From: Kocuria sp.
Lineage (GTDB): Bacteria; Actinomycetota; Actinomycetes; Actinomycetales; Micrococcaceae
DNA: 30,239 nt
Direction: 5' to 3'
NCBI RefSeq assembly: GCF_030530945.1
Contig: NZ_JAUMTZ010000001.1
Coordinates: forward strand, 1 to 30,239
Of the stretch, positions 6,836 through 15,249 are shown piece by piece. The notes below the pieces were generated by a model. The model was not told the DNA's origin. It did not search any database and worked only from the letters and a program-made list of their open reading frames with translations. The position numbers and the translations under genes were made by a program. Each line of letters begins with the position of its first letter. The stretch's first letter is position 1.

Positions 6836-8254
6836 TCAGACGTGCTCCTGGGCCTCCGCGGCCGCCACGATGGCCCTGTCGCTCCCGCCCGTGAACCCGT
6901 GGCGCCAGAAGCCTGCGGCCAGCACCACGGCGAGCACGATCAGGCTGAACCAGAGGTTCTGGGCCTGCTCCGGGTCGAAGGCCATCATCACGAGCACCAG
7001 CAGGATGAACGCGATGGTGGCGTACGTGAGCCAGGGGAAGAGCCACATGCGCACCCCGCTCCGCATCCCGGCGGCGTCGAGCGCCCGGCGCGAACGGAGC
7101 TGCGTGAACGAGATGCAGAGGTAGACGAACAGGGCCGCGCATCCCGCCGTGGAGAGCAGGTAGCCGAAGATGCGGTCCGGAAGCACGTAGTTGAGCACCA
7201 CGCACGCGAATCCCACCACCACGCTGGCCAGGATGGCGGCCACGGGGACCCCGCGTGAGCTGGTGCGAGCGAACGCGGCGGGGGCGTCACCCCGCTGCGC
7301 CAGGCTGAAGGCCATGCGGCTCGCGGTGTAGAGGGCCGAGTTCAGGCACGACGCCACGGCGGTGAGGATGGCGAGGTCCAGCACCGTGGTGAGTCCTCCC
7401 AGCCCGATGCTGTCCAGGGTGAACTGGTAAGAACCCACCTGGGCCAGTTCCGGGCGGGTCCAGTCCACCAGGGCCACCACCACGAACACCGATCCGAGGT
7501 AGAACAGCGAGATCCGCCAGATCACGCTGTTCACGGCCTTCCGGATGCCGCTCACCGGGTGGTCCGATTCCGCGGCGGCAATGGTGACGATCTCCGTGCC
7601 GAGGTACGTGGTGGTGGTGGTGAGCATGGCGGCGAACACGCCACCGATGCCGTGGGCGAAGAAACCGTGGTCGAACAGGCCGTGCACCCCGGAGACGGGG
7701 CTGTGGGGAAGCAGCCCCAGGATGGCGAGGACCCCCAGCACGATGAAGCCCACGATCACCACCACCTTGATCAGGGCGAACCAGAACTCGAACTCGCCGT
7801 AGTTGCCAACGCTCACCAGGTTGGTGCCGGTGAGGACCGCGGTGATCAGCAGGGCGAAGACCCACTGCGGCCAGTCGAACCAGGTGGTGAGGATCTGCGC
7901 ACCTGCCGTGGCCTCCACCGGGATGATGAGAGCCCACGCCCACCAGTACAGCCACCCGATGGAAAATCCTGCCCACCTGCCGAGGGCTCTGTCCGCGTAC
8001 ACGCTGAAGGACCCGGTGTCCGGGTTCACCGTGGCCATCTCCCCGAGCATGCGCATGACCAGAACCACCACCAGACCCGCGGCGGCGTAGCTGATGATGG
8101 CGGCAGGGCCGGCCAGCTGGATGGCGTGGGCGGAACCCACGAACAGTCCTGCCCCGATCACCCCTGCCAGAGAGATCATGCTCACGTGGCGTGGCTTCAG
8201 GTTTGCCTGCAGCGCATCCGGCTGGTGTGGATCAGTCTGGCTCGGCGATGTCAT
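6836..8254 (-). CDS. Amino-acid permease, GABA-permease (AAT) type
   Basis: A 472-residue, 12-segment permease of the amino-acid transporter (AAT) group within the APC superfamily. The ATG at 8254 (MTSPSQTDPHQPD) has AAGGAC upstream. The family signature is plain: LKPRHVSMISLAGVIGAGLFVGSAHAIQLAGPAAI in segment 1, MLGEMATVNPDTGSFSVYADRALG after segment 2, and GWLYWWAWALIIPVEATAGA in segment 3. FFAHGIGGVFAAMLTTTTTYLGTEIVTIAAAESDHPVSGIRKAVNSVIWRI is the conserved loop around segment 6. The closest named group is GabP (4-aminobutyrate), with related proteins moving other neutral amino acids; I would not fix the substrate. It converges on the MarR gene and diverges from the DHA2 pump at 8530. Confidence 0.92.
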   Translation of the reverse strand: MTSPSQTDPHQPDALQANLKPRHVSMISLAGVIGAGLFVGSAHAIQLAGPAAIISYAAAGLVVVLVMRMLGEMATVNPDTGSFSVYADRALGRWAGFSIGWLYWWAWALIIPVEATAGAQILTTWFDWPQWVFALLITAVLTGTNLVSVGNYGEFEFWFALIKVVVIVGFIVLGVLAILGLLPHSPVSGVHGLFDHGFFAHGIGGVFAAMLTTTTTYLGTEIVTIAAAESDHPVSGIRKAVNSVIWRISLFYLGSVFVVVALVDWTRPELAQVGSYQFTLDSIGLGGLTTVLDLAILTAVASCLNSALYTASRMAFSLAQRGDAPAAFARTSSRGVPVAAILASVVVGFACVVLNYVLPDRIFGYLLSTAGCAALFVYLCISFTQLRSRRALDAAGMRSGVRMWLFPWLTYATIAFILLVLVMMAFDPEQAQNLWFSLIVLAVVLAAGFWRHGFTGGSDRAIVAAAEAQEHV

Positions 8255-8407
8255 GAGTGTCCTTGCGAAGTGTCCGGGGGAGCGCACGCGACGTTACTCC
8301 CTCTGGAGCACCCACCGGCACCGCGGGTTCCGAGGAGGGGCCGGGTGCGCTCTTCTGATCACGGCTGGGGCAGGTGTTCGAGCTGGACTGTTCCACATGA
8401 AATATTT

Positions 8408-8426
8408 GGGGGCATGACATCCCCCC
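8408..8426 (+). promoter_or_regulatory. Near-perfect palindrome upstream of the DHA2 pump, candidate operator
   Basis: GGGGGCATGACATCCCCCC (8408-8426) is symmetric about 8417 with eight of nine pairs matching. A plausible promoter just upstream (TTCGAG at 8377-8382, 17 bases, AAATAT at 8400-8405) would start transcription close to the palindrome centre. That places it as an operator for the efflux gene. It is too tight around its centre to be a normal RNA hairpin. The binding protein is unknown. Confidence 0.4.
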
Positions 8427-8529
8427 TGGCACTGGGCGTGTGCGTCACGCTGGGCCCGGGGCAGGTCCGTTCCGCGCCGGCGGTACGGGTGGAGCAGCTG
8501 GATGCCGCCCTCGACTCGAAGGAACTTTC

Positions 8530-10077
8530 ATGGCCCACACCGTGACCCCCGCTGGTCCGGACACCCGCGCCCACGCCCGAGCGGCCCACGGCGCGCAGCG
8601 GGGCACACCCCGCGAGCACAACCCCTGGGCGGCGCTGAGCGCGCTGTGCATCGGATTCTTCATGATCCTGGTGGACTCCACCATCGTCTCCGTGGCCACC
8701 CAGACCATCGTGACGAGCCTCAACTCCACCCTGAACCAGGTGCTGTGGGTGACCAGCGCCTACCTCCTGGCGTACGCGGTGCCCCTGCTCGTCACCGGAC
8801 GCCTGGGGGACCGGTTCGGGACCAAGCGCGTGTACCTGGCGGGACTCGCCGTCTTCACCCTCTCCTCGCTGTGGTGCGGGCTCTCGGGGACCATCGGCAT
8901 GCTGATCACCGCGCGCGTGGTGCAGGGGCTGGGCGCGGCGCTGATGACCCCGCAGACCATGGCCGTGATCACGCGGATCTTCCCCGCGGACCGGCGCGGC
9001 CAGGCGATGGGTGCCTGGGGTGCCACCGCGGGCATCGCGAGCCTCGTGGGGCCCATCCTGGGCGGCCTCCTGGTGGACCACGGCGGCTGGGAGTGGATCT
9101 TCTTCGTCAACGTGCCCGTGGGGGTCGTGGGCTTCATCATGGCCGTCCGGCTCGTCCCCGACCTCCCCGGCCACGCCCGCGGCTTCGACCTGCTGGGCGT
9201 GCTGCTCTCCGCGGCGGGCCTGTTCTGCCTGGTCTTCGGAATCCAGGAGGGTGAAAAGTACGACTGGGGGACCATCACGGGCATCCTCTCGGTGCCGCTT
9301 CTGCTCGTCCTGGGTGTGGTGGTCCTCGCCGTGTTCGTGTGGTGGCAGAAGGTCAACCGCCACGAACCCCTGGTGCCCCTGCACCTGTTCGCCAACCGCA
9401 ACTTCACCCTGGCCAACGTGGCCATCACGGCGGTGGGCTTCGCGATCACCGCCATGTCCTTCCCGCTGATGATCTACGCGCAGGTGGTCCACGGCTACAC
9501 GCCCACGCGTGCCGCGCTGCTGCTGGTGCCCATGGCCCTGATCTCCGCCGTCCTGGCCCCGGTGGTGGGGCGGCTCGTGGACAGGCACCACCCCGCACTG
9601 ATCGCCGGGTTCGGCCTGCTGTGCTTCGGCGCCGGGCTGGCCTGGTACGGGCTGCGGCTCGACGCCGACACGAGCGTTCTCGAGCTGCTCTGCATCGCCG
9701 CACTGCTGGGGGTGGGCAACGGCTTCATGTGGTCACCCCTGTCCGTCTCCGCGACCCGCACCCTGGAGCCGCGCTACGCAGGGGCCGGAGCGGGCATCTT
9801 CAACACCACCCGCCAGTTCGGCTCCGTGCTCGGCAGCGCCGCGGTGGCCTCCCTCATGGACTCCCGACTGAGCCACCACCTGGGGGCGATGGCCGCAGCC
9901 GCGAGCGAGCAGGCACCGAGCGGTCACGCCATGCCTCCCGAGGTCGCCCACTCCTTCGCGCGGGCCATGGGAGAGACGTTCTACCTCCCGGCCGCCGTGG
10001 TGGCCGTGGGTGTCGTGGCCGTGCTGTTCTTCAGCAATCCGCACCGCCGCCCCGGGCGGCACGTGGCCGCGCGGTAG
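8530..10077 (+). CDS. DHA2-family MFS multidrug efflux transporter
   Basis: A 515-residue, 14-segment drug:proton antiporter of the EmrB/QacA type. The ATG at 8530 (MAHTVTPAGPDTRAHARA) follows AAGGAA. After a hydrophilic N-terminus of ~40 residues come the DHA2 hallmarks: GFFMILVDSTIVSVATQTI in segment 1 (motif D1 with the membrane aspartate), motif A GRLGDRFGTKRVYLAG in the first loop, ARVVQGLGAALMTPQTMAVI (motif B), and GPILGGLLVDHGGWEWIFFVNVPVG (motif C and the following loop). It should expel lipophilic or cationic drugs across the cytoplasmic membrane. A palindrome near the likely transcription start suggests ligand-controlled repression, but no regulator gene is adjacent on the same strand. 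A 17-bp terminator follows the stop. Confidence 0.93.
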   Translation: MAHTVTPAGPDTRAHARAAHGAQRGTPREHNPWAALSALCIGFFMILVDSTIVSVATQTIVTSLNSTLNQVLWVTSAYLLAYAVPLLVTGRLGDRFGTKRVYLAGLAVFTLSSLWCGLSGTIGMLITARVVQGLGAALMTPQTMAVITRIFPADRRGQAMGAWGATAGIASLVGPILGGLLVDHGGWEWIFFVNVPVGVVGFIMAVRLVPDLPGHARGFDLLGVLLSAAGLFCLVFGIQEGEKYDWGTITGILSVPLLLVLGVVVLAVFVWWQKVNRHEPLVPLHLFANRNFTLANVAITAVGFAITAMSFPLMIYAQVVHGYTPTRAALLLVPMALISAVLAPVVGRLVDRHHPALIAGFGLLCFGAGLAWYGLRLDADTSVLELLCIAALLGVGNGFMWSPLSVSATRTLEPRYAGAGAGIFNTTRQFGSVLGSAAVASLMDSRLSHHLGAMAAAASEQAPSGHAMPPEVAHSFARAMGETFYLPAAVVAVGVVAVLFFSNPHRRPGRHVAAR

Positions 10078-10085
10078 ACCCGGCA

Positions 10086-10127
10086 CCACGGTGGAACGGG
10101 GCACGGGCGCGCCCCGTTCCACCGTGG
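10086..10127 (+). terminator. Strong hairpin terminator after the DHA2 pump
   Basis: A perfect 17-bp stem (10086-10102 with 10111-10127, starting CCACGGTGGAACGGGGC) with an eight-base loop, nine bases past the stop codon. There is no T run. It separates the pump from the ABC exporter that starts at 10175. Confidence 0.8.
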
Positions 10128-10174
10128 GCGGACGGATGCCGGGGGCGTCGGATCCCGGGTCTACGGTGTGCGGA

Positions 10175-12043
10175 ATGAGCATGCAGAGCGCGTACACCGC
10201 CTTGTGGCGGACCACGAGTGGCCAGGACAGCAAGAACCACCGGATCAGCGGGGCCACCTTGCGCCGCATCGCGTCCTTCGCCCGGCCGCACCGGGGCGCC
10301 ATCACCGCGTTCGTGCTGGTGTCCGTGGTGCTGGCGGTGCTGGGAGTGGTGACCCCCGTGCTCGCCGGTCGCGTGGTCAACGCCATCACGGGTGGCCACG
10401 ACATCTCCGTGGTCGTGTGGCTCGCCGTGGCCATCGCGGCGGTGGCCGTGGCGGACGCCGGGCTCTCCCTGCTGAGCCGGCTCCAGTCGGCGCGGATCGG
10501 CGAGGGGCTGATCTACGACCTGCGCACCGCGGTCTACGACCACGTGCAGACCATGCCGCTGGCGTTCTTCACCCGCACCCGCACCGGGGCGCTCGTCTCG
10601 CGGCTGAACACGGACGTGATCGGCGCGCAGCGGGCCTTCGCCGGGACGCTCTCCGGCGTGGTCTCCAACCTGGTGTCCCTGCTGCTCACAGTGGGCGTGA
10701 TGGTCACCATCTCCTGGCAGGTGACACTGCTCTCGCTGCTGCTGCTGCCCATCTTCCTGGTCCCCGCGCGCGCCATGGGCGGCAGACTGGCCGCGCTGCA
10801 ACGCCAGTCCGCCCAGTACAACGCCCAGATGTCCACGCGCATGACCGAGCGGTTCTCCGCCGGTGGTGCCACCCTGGTCAAGCTCTACAGCGACCCCGCG
10901 GAGGAGTCCCGGCAGTTCGCCGCCCGCGCCAACGACGTGCGGGGCATCGGGATCCGCTCCACGATGCTCCAGACCACCTTCGTCACCGCCCTGACCCTGG
11001 TCTCCGCGCTCGCCCTGGCCCTCGTCTACGGCGTGGGCGGCGCCCAGGCCCTCATGGGGCACCTCGACGCCGGGTCCGTGGTGGCGCTCGGCATGCTGCT
11101 GACCCGGCTGTACACCCCGCTGACGCTGCTCGCCAACGCCCACATGGACATCATGAGCGCGGTGGTGAGCTTCGAGCGCGTCTTCGAGGTCCTGGACATC
11201 AAGCCCCTGATCGCGCAGAGCCCCACGGCGCGGGCGCTGCCCGAGGGCCCGGCGGACGTGGAGTTCGACCACGTGTCCTTCTCCTACCCGTCCGCGGACA
11301 AGGTCTCCCTCGCGTCCCTCGAGGACGTGGCGGTGCTGGACTCCCGCGGCGGCGAGGAGGTGCTGCACGACGTCAGCTTCCGCGCCGCCCCCGGTCACAC
11401 CGTGGCCCTCGTGGGCTCCTCCGGGGCGGGCAAGTCCACCATCGCCCAGCTGGTGGCGCGGCTCTACGACGTGGACTCCGGTGCCGTGAGGATCGGCGGG
11501 CAGGACGTCCGGGAGACCACCTTCGACTCCCTGCGCCACGGGGTGGGGATGGTCATGCAGGACGGGCACCTCTTCCACGACACCATCCGGGCCAACCTCT
11601 CCGTGGCTCGTGAGGGCGTCACGGACGCCGACCTGTGGGACGCCCTGGACCGTTCGCGGCTGCGGCACGTGATCGAGTCGCTGCCGGACGGCCTGGACAC
11701 CGTGGTGGGGGAGCGCGGCTACCGGCTCTCCGGCGGCGAGCGCCAGCGCCTCACGATCGCCCGGCTGCTCCTGGCGCACCCGCGCGTGGTGATCCTGGAC
11801 GAGGCCACCTCCGCACTGGACTCCACCAGTGAGGCCCACGTGCAGGCGGCGCTGAACGAGGCCATGTCCGGGCGCACCGCCGTGGTGATCGCCCACCGGC
11901 TGTCCACCATCCGCAGCGCGGACCAGATCCTGGTGGTCGAGGCGGGGCGGATCGTGGAGCGCGGCACCCACACGCAGCTGCTCGCCCAGGGTGGGCGCTA
12001 CGCGGAGCTGCACGACACCCAGTTCGCCACGGACGGTTCCTGA
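10175..12043 (+). CDS. ABC exporter, fused permease and ATPase
   Basis: A 622-residue half-transporter that should act as a dimer at the cytoplasmic membrane. The six-segment exporter domain spans about residues 40-345, starting HRGAITAFVLVSVVLAVLGVV and including the coupling stretch FFTRTRTGALVSRLNTDVIGAQ. The nucleotide-binding domain follows with Walker A GSSGAGKST (414-422), Q-loop VMQDGHLF, signature LSGGERQR, Walker B VVILDEATSALD and H-loop IAHRLSTI. An actinobacterial insert (DKVSLASLEDVAVLDSRGG) lies just before the domain core. The ATG at 10175 has no good ribosome site but stands seven bases after TACGGT (10162-10167), a possible -10, so translation may be leaderless. It is followed two bases later by the DUF421 gene. 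Substrate (lipid, drug or peptide) cannot be told. Confidence 0.93.
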   Translation: MSMQSAYTALWRTTSGQDSKNHRISGATLRRIASFARPHRGAITAFVLVSVVLAVLGVVTPVLAGRVVNAITGGHDISVVVWLAVAIAAVAVADAGLSLLSRLQSARIGEGLIYDLRTAVYDHVQTMPLAFFTRTRTGALVSRLNTDVIGAQRAFAGTLSGVVSNLVSLLLTVGVMVTISWQVTLLSLLLLPIFLVPARAMGGRLAALQRQSAQYNAQMSTRMTERFSAGGATLVKLYSDPAEESRQFAARANDVRGIGIRSTMLQTTFVTALTLVSALALALVYGVGGAQALMGHLDAGSVVALGMLLTRLYTPLTLLANAHMDIMSAVVSFERVFEVLDIKPLIAQSPTARALPEGPADVEFDHVSFSYPSADKVSLASLEDVAVLDSRGGEEVLHDVSFRAAPGHTVALVGSSGAGKSTIAQLVARLYDVDSGAVRIGGQDVRETTFDSLRHGVGMVMQDGHLFHDTIRANLSVAREGVTDADLWDALDRSRLRHVIESLPDGLDTVVGERGYRLSGGERQRLTIARLLLAHPRVVILDEATSALDSTSEAHVQAALNEAMSGRTAVVIAHRLSTIRSADQILVVEAGRIVERGTHTQLLAQGGRYAELHDTQFATDGS

Positions 12044-12045
12044 GC

Positions 12046-12618
12046 GTGCGGGAGACGTTGGCCGCTGAACTGGGCATCACCCTCCCGCACGCGGTGGGGG
12101 TGGTGCTCTCCGCGGTGGGGATCTACCTGGTGTTCCTGGTGTTCGTGCGTCTGCTGGGCCAGCGGGTGCTCTCGGCCATGTCCACCTTCGACGTGGTCGT
12201 CTCCGTGATGCTGGGGGCTGTGGCCGGGCGCGTGATCCTGGGTCACCCGCCCACCCTGATGAGCGGTGTGCTGGGGCTGGCCACTCTCTTCCTGCTGGAG
12301 GTGGCCTTCGGGCGGCTCGGGGCGCGCCCGCGGTGGCAGCGGCTGTTCAACGCGCCGGCCCGGCTGCTGATGATCGGGGAGGACGTGCAGGAGGAGGCCC
12401 TGCGCCGTGCCCACATCACGCGGGCGGAGCTCAACGGTGCGCTGCGCCGGGCGGGTGTGCGCTCCTACGCGGAGGTGGCGTGCGTGCTGCACGAGCCCAG
12501 CGGCGGGATCAGTGTGCTGCGCCGCGGTGTCCCCGTGGACCCCCGGCTCCTGGCGGACGTGCCCGGTGCGGAGCGGATCCCGCGGCAGTTCCTGGCCCCC
12601 GGAGCGTCGGATGGTTAG
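12046..12618 (+). CDS. DUF421 (YetF-like) membrane protein
   Basis: A 190-residue protein starting with GTG only two bases after the ABC exporter stop, so the two are translationally coupled. Three hydrophobic segments lie in about residues 14-90 (PHAVGVVLSAVGIYLVFLVFVRLLGQ, FDVVVSVMLGAVAGRVIL, LMSGVLGLATLFLLEVAFG). The segment FVRLLGQRVLSAMSTFDVVVSVMLGAVAGRVIL carries the family signature. The cytoplasmic DUF421 domain follows (LFNAPARLLMIGEDVQEEALRRAHITRAELNGALRRAGVRSYAEVACVLHEPSGGISVL). Function of the family is not firmly known; members are linked to envelope or spore properties in Firmicutes. Why it is paired with an ABC exporter here is open. Assignment to the family is confident. Confidence 0.9.
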   Translation: MRETLAAELGITLPHAVGVVLSAVGIYLVFLVFVRLLGQRVLSAMSTFDVVVSVMLGAVAGRVILGHPPTLMSGVLGLATLFLLEVAFGRLGARPRWQRLFNAPARLLMIGEDVQEEALRRAHITRAELNGALRRAGVRSYAEVACVLHEPSGGISVLRRGVPVDPRLLADVPGAERIPRQFLAPGASDG

Positions 12619-12640
12619 CCCACTGATTGTTGCGGATGGC

Positions 12641-12646
12641 TAGGAT
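12641..12646 (+). promoter_or_regulatory. Possible -10 element for the osmoprotectant operon
   Basis: TAGGAT matches a -10 box and would start transcription near 12653, leaving a ~25-base leader with the ribosome site GAAGGGA (12661-12667). No convincing -35 is seen 16-18 bases upstream, so another factor may be needed, or read-through from the DUF421 gene supplies expression. Confidence 0.35.
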
Positions 12647-12677
12647 GGTGCAACGCCTACGAAGGGACACGGACCCC

Positions 12678-13844
12678 ATGACCGACATGGCCATCCGCTA
12701 TCGCGGAGTGAGCAAGGTCTATCCGGACGGCACCGCGGCGGTGGACAACCTGGACCTGGACGTTCCCACCGGCTCGCTCACGGTGTTCGTGGGTCCCTCC
12801 GGCTGCGGGAAGACCACTTCGCTGCGCATGCTCAACCGGATGGTGGAACCCACATCGGGCGTGGTGGAGGTCAACGGCCAGGACGTCTCCACGGTTCCCG
12901 CCGCGCAGCTGCGCCGCTCCATGGGCTACGTGATGCAGCAGTCGGGTCTGCTGCCGCACAAGACGGTGGAGGACAACATCGCCACCGTCCCGCGGCTGAA
13001 CGGGGTGTCCAAGAGGCAGTCCCGCGCGGACGCCCGTGAGCTGCTGGCCGCCGTGGGCCTGGACGAGTCCCTGGCCACCCGGTACCCGGCCCAGCTCTCC
13101 GGCGGGCAGCAGCAGCGCGTGGGCGTGGCCCGGGCGCTCGCCGCGGACCCGCCCGTGCTGCTCATGGACGAGCCGTTCTCCGCCGTGGACCCCGTGGTGC
13201 GCCACGACCTGCAGCAGGAGCTGCTGGACCTGCAGCGAAGGCTGCACCGCACCATCATCTTCGTGACCCACGACATCGACGAGGCCGTGGTGCTGGGCAA
13301 CCGCGTGGCGGTCTTCGCCCGGGGCGGCCGCCTGGCCCAGTACGCGACTCCCGAGGAGCTGCTGCGCGCGCCCGCCGACGACTTCGTGGCGGACTTCATC
13401 GGCCGGGACCGCGGTTTCCGCTCCCTGAGCTTCGAGAACGCCGCCGTCCAGCTGCGGCCCGTCTCCGTGGTGGACGCGGACACCGGCGAGCGCACCGTGG
13501 TGGGTCCGGCCGGGGAGAACCCCGCCCCGTGGCAGGAGACCGGCGCCGCGGCGTCGTCGGACTGGGTGCTCGCGGTGGACGGGCGCCGGCACCCCCTCGG
13601 CTGGCTGCCCGTGGACGCGCGCGGCCAGGCGGCCGGGCGCGAGGAGCTGCGCGTGGGCGGCACGCTGTGGCGCCGGGGCGACTCGCTGCGCACCGCGCTC
13701 GACGCCGCACTGTCCTCCCCGTCCGGGCAGGCCGTGGCCGTGACGGACGACGGCGCGGTGGCCGGCGTGGTCCCCGGGGAGGCCGTGATGCGGGCGATCG
13801 AGAGCCAGCGCTCCACCCGCGGGCAGGGAGCGGGGCGCGCGTGA
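12678..13844 (+). CDS. Osmoprotectant ABC importer, ATPase subunit (OpuCA/ProV-like)
   Basis: A 388-residue cytoplasmic ATPase. The ATG at 12678 (MTDMAIRYRGVSKVYPDG) follows GAAGGGA. Walker A is GPSGCGKTT (39-47), the Q-loop VMQQSGLLPH, the signature LSGGQQQR (140-147), and Walker B VLLMDEP (160-166) followed by FSAVDPVVR, which is typical of the quaternary-amine transporters. HDIDEAVVLGNRVAVF carries the switch histidine. After about residue 250 a C-terminal region ending DALDAALSSPSGQAVAVTDDGAVAGVVPGEAVMRAIE resembles a single CBS-type domain. In OpuA-type systems CBS domains sense ionic strength. It energises uptake of glycine betaine, choline, carnitine or related solutes. The stop overlaps the next gene start (GTGA). 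Confidence 0.93.
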   Translation: MTDMAIRYRGVSKVYPDGTAAVDNLDLDVPTGSLTVFVGPSGCGKTTSLRMLNRMVEPTSGVVEVNGQDVSTVPAAQLRRSMGYVMQQSGLLPHKTVEDNIATVPRLNGVSKRQSRADARELLAAVGLDESLATRYPAQLSGGQQQRVGVARALAADPPVLLMDEPFSAVDPVVRHDLQQELLDLQRRLHRTIIFVTHDIDEAVVLGNRVAVFARGGRLAQYATPEELLRAPADDFVADFIGRDRGFRSLSFENAAVQLRPVSVVDADTGERTVVGPAGENPAPWQETGAAASSDWVLAVDGRRHPLGWLPVDARGQAAGREELRVGGTLWRRGDSLRTALDAALSSPSGQAVAVTDDGAVAGVVPGEAVMRAIESQRSTRGQGAGRA

Positions 13845-14575
13845 ACTGGCTGACGCACAACTGGTCCTCGGTCCTGGAGCTCGCGGGCTCGCACCTGGTG
13901 CAGTCCGTGGTCCCGGTGCTCATCGGCCTGCTGGTCAGCGTGCCGCTGGCCCGACTGGCCGCCGGGAACAGGTGGTTGCGGCCGGTGCTCGTCACGGGCT
14001 CCTCGCTGCTCTACACCATCCCCTCGCTCACGCTGTTCGTGGTGCTGCCCCTGGTCCTGGGCACGCGAATCACCTCGGTGGGCAACGTGATCGTGGCCCT
14101 GAGCCTGTACGTGGTCGCCATCCTGGTGCGCTCGTGCGTGGACGCGTTCGAGTCCCTGGACCGGGACGTCCTGCAGGCCGCCACGGCCCTGGGGTACAGG
14201 CCCGCGCGCCGGTTCTTCGGCGTGGAGCTGCCGCTCGCGGTGCCCGTGATGGTCGCCGGACTGCGCGTGGCCACCGTCTCCAACATCTCCATGGTCTCGG
14301 TGGGCGCCGTGATCGGCATCCAGTCGCTGGGCACCCTGTTCACGGACGGGCTGCGCCGCTCGATCATCTCGGAGATCGTGGTGGGCATCGTGGCCACCGT
14401 GGTCATCGCCGTGGTGCTGGACCAGCTGCTGCGCCTGCTGGGCCACGCGCTCACCCGCTGGCAGCGCACCGGGAGCGGTGGCACCCACCCGGCCACACGG
14501 CGTCGTGGTGACGGCGGAAGCAGGACCGGCGACGCCGCCCTGGCCGCCGTGGAGTCCGGAGGTGCCCCCGCATGA
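13841..14575 (+). CDS. Osmoprotectant ABC importer, permease subunit 1 (OpuCB/ProW-like)
   Basis: A 244-residue membrane subunit. The GTG at 13841 overlaps the ATPase stop by four bases, and the protein begins VNWLTHNWSSVLELAGSHLVQSVVPVLIGLLVSVPLARLA, matching the usual start of this family. Five or so membrane segments follow, including LLYTIPSLTLFVVLPLVLGTRIT, the segment-2/3 signature of betaine permeases. The ATPase-contact (EAA) loop is VDAFESLDRDVLQAATALGYRPARRFFGVELPLAVPVMVAGLRVATVSNI. The last ~40 residues are hydrophilic and repetitive in Gly/Arg and are probably cytoplasmic tail. It forms the channel together with the second permease, whose ATG overlaps its stop. All four genes overlap in this way, which points to one transcript and stoichiometric production. 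Confidence 0.92.
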   Translation: MNWLTHNWSSVLELAGSHLVQSVVPVLIGLLVSVPLARLAAGNRWLRPVLVTGSSLLYTIPSLTLFVVLPLVLGTRITSVGNVIVALSLYVVAILVRSCVDAFESLDRDVLQAATALGYRPARRFFGVELPLAVPVMVAGLRVATVSNISMVSVGAVIGIQSLGTLFTDGLRRSIISEIVVGIVATVVIAVVLDQLLRLLGHALTRWQRTGSGGTHPATRRRGDGGSRTGDAALAAVESGGAPA

Positions 14576-15249
14576 GTCTCTTCGCCGACGCCGCCCGTTT
14601 CCTGGGCGACCCCGTCAACTGGGCGGGTGTCGCGGGCATCCCCCACCGGATGCTCGAGCACGTGGGCTACAGCGCCCTGACCATGGCGATCGCCCTGGTG
14701 GTCGCGGTGCCCCTGGGGCTGTGGGTGGGCCACACCGGCCGCGGTGGCGGCGTGGTGGTGGGCCTGGCCGGCGCGCTGCGCTCGCTGCCCACCCTGGGTC
14801 TGCTCACGCTGTTCACCCTGCTCATGGGACTGGGGCTCGTGCCGCCCATCCTGGCCCTGGTGCTGCTGGCCGTCCCGCCGATCCTCTCGGGCACGTACTC
14901 CGGGATCGCGGCGGTGTCCCCGGCGCTGGTGGACGCCGCCCGGTCCCTGGGGATGACCGAGTCCCAGACACTGTTCCGGGTGGAGGTCCCCGTGGCGCTG
15001 CCCGTGATCCTGGGCGGGATCCGCAACGCCGCGCTGCAGGTCCTGGCCACCGTGACCATCGTGGCCTACATCAACCTGGGTGGGCTGGGCCGCTACCTGA
15101 TCGACGGACTGGCGGTGCGCGACTACTCGCGCATGCTCGCGTCCGTGGTGCTCGTGGCCGTGCTCGCACTGGCCGCGGACGCGGTGCTCGCACTCGTACA
15201 ACGCCTGGTGACCTCGCCGGGTCTCAGACTGACAGGAGATCGACCATGA
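14572..15249 (+). CDS. Osmoprotectant ABC importer, permease subunit 2 (OpuCD/ProW-like)
   Basis: A 225-residue membrane subunit starting at the ATG that overlaps the previous stop (ATGA). Hydrophobic segments include SALTMAIALVVAVPLGLWVGHTG, ALRSLPTLGLLTLFTLLMGLGLVPPILALVLLAVPPILSGTYSGI and MLASVVLVAVLALAADAVLALV. The EAA loop is visible as VSPALVDAARSLGMTESQTLFRVEVPVALPVILGGIRNAALQVLATVTIVAYINLGGLG, which is close to the family consensus. It pairs with the first permease as a heterodimer, typical of OpuB/OpuC-type systems rather than the single ProW. The stop overlaps the lipoprotein start by four bases. Confidence 0.92.
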   Translation: MSLFADAARFLGDPVNWAGVAGIPHRMLEHVGYSALTMAIALVVAVPLGLWVGHTGRGGGVVVGLAGALRSLPTLGLLTLFTLLMGLGLVPPILALVLLAVPPILSGTYSGIAAVSPALVDAARSLGMTESQTLFRVEVPVALPVILGGIRNAALQVLATVTIVAYINLGGLGRYLIDGLAVRDYSRMLASVVLVAVLALAADAVLALVQRLVTSPGLRLTGDRP

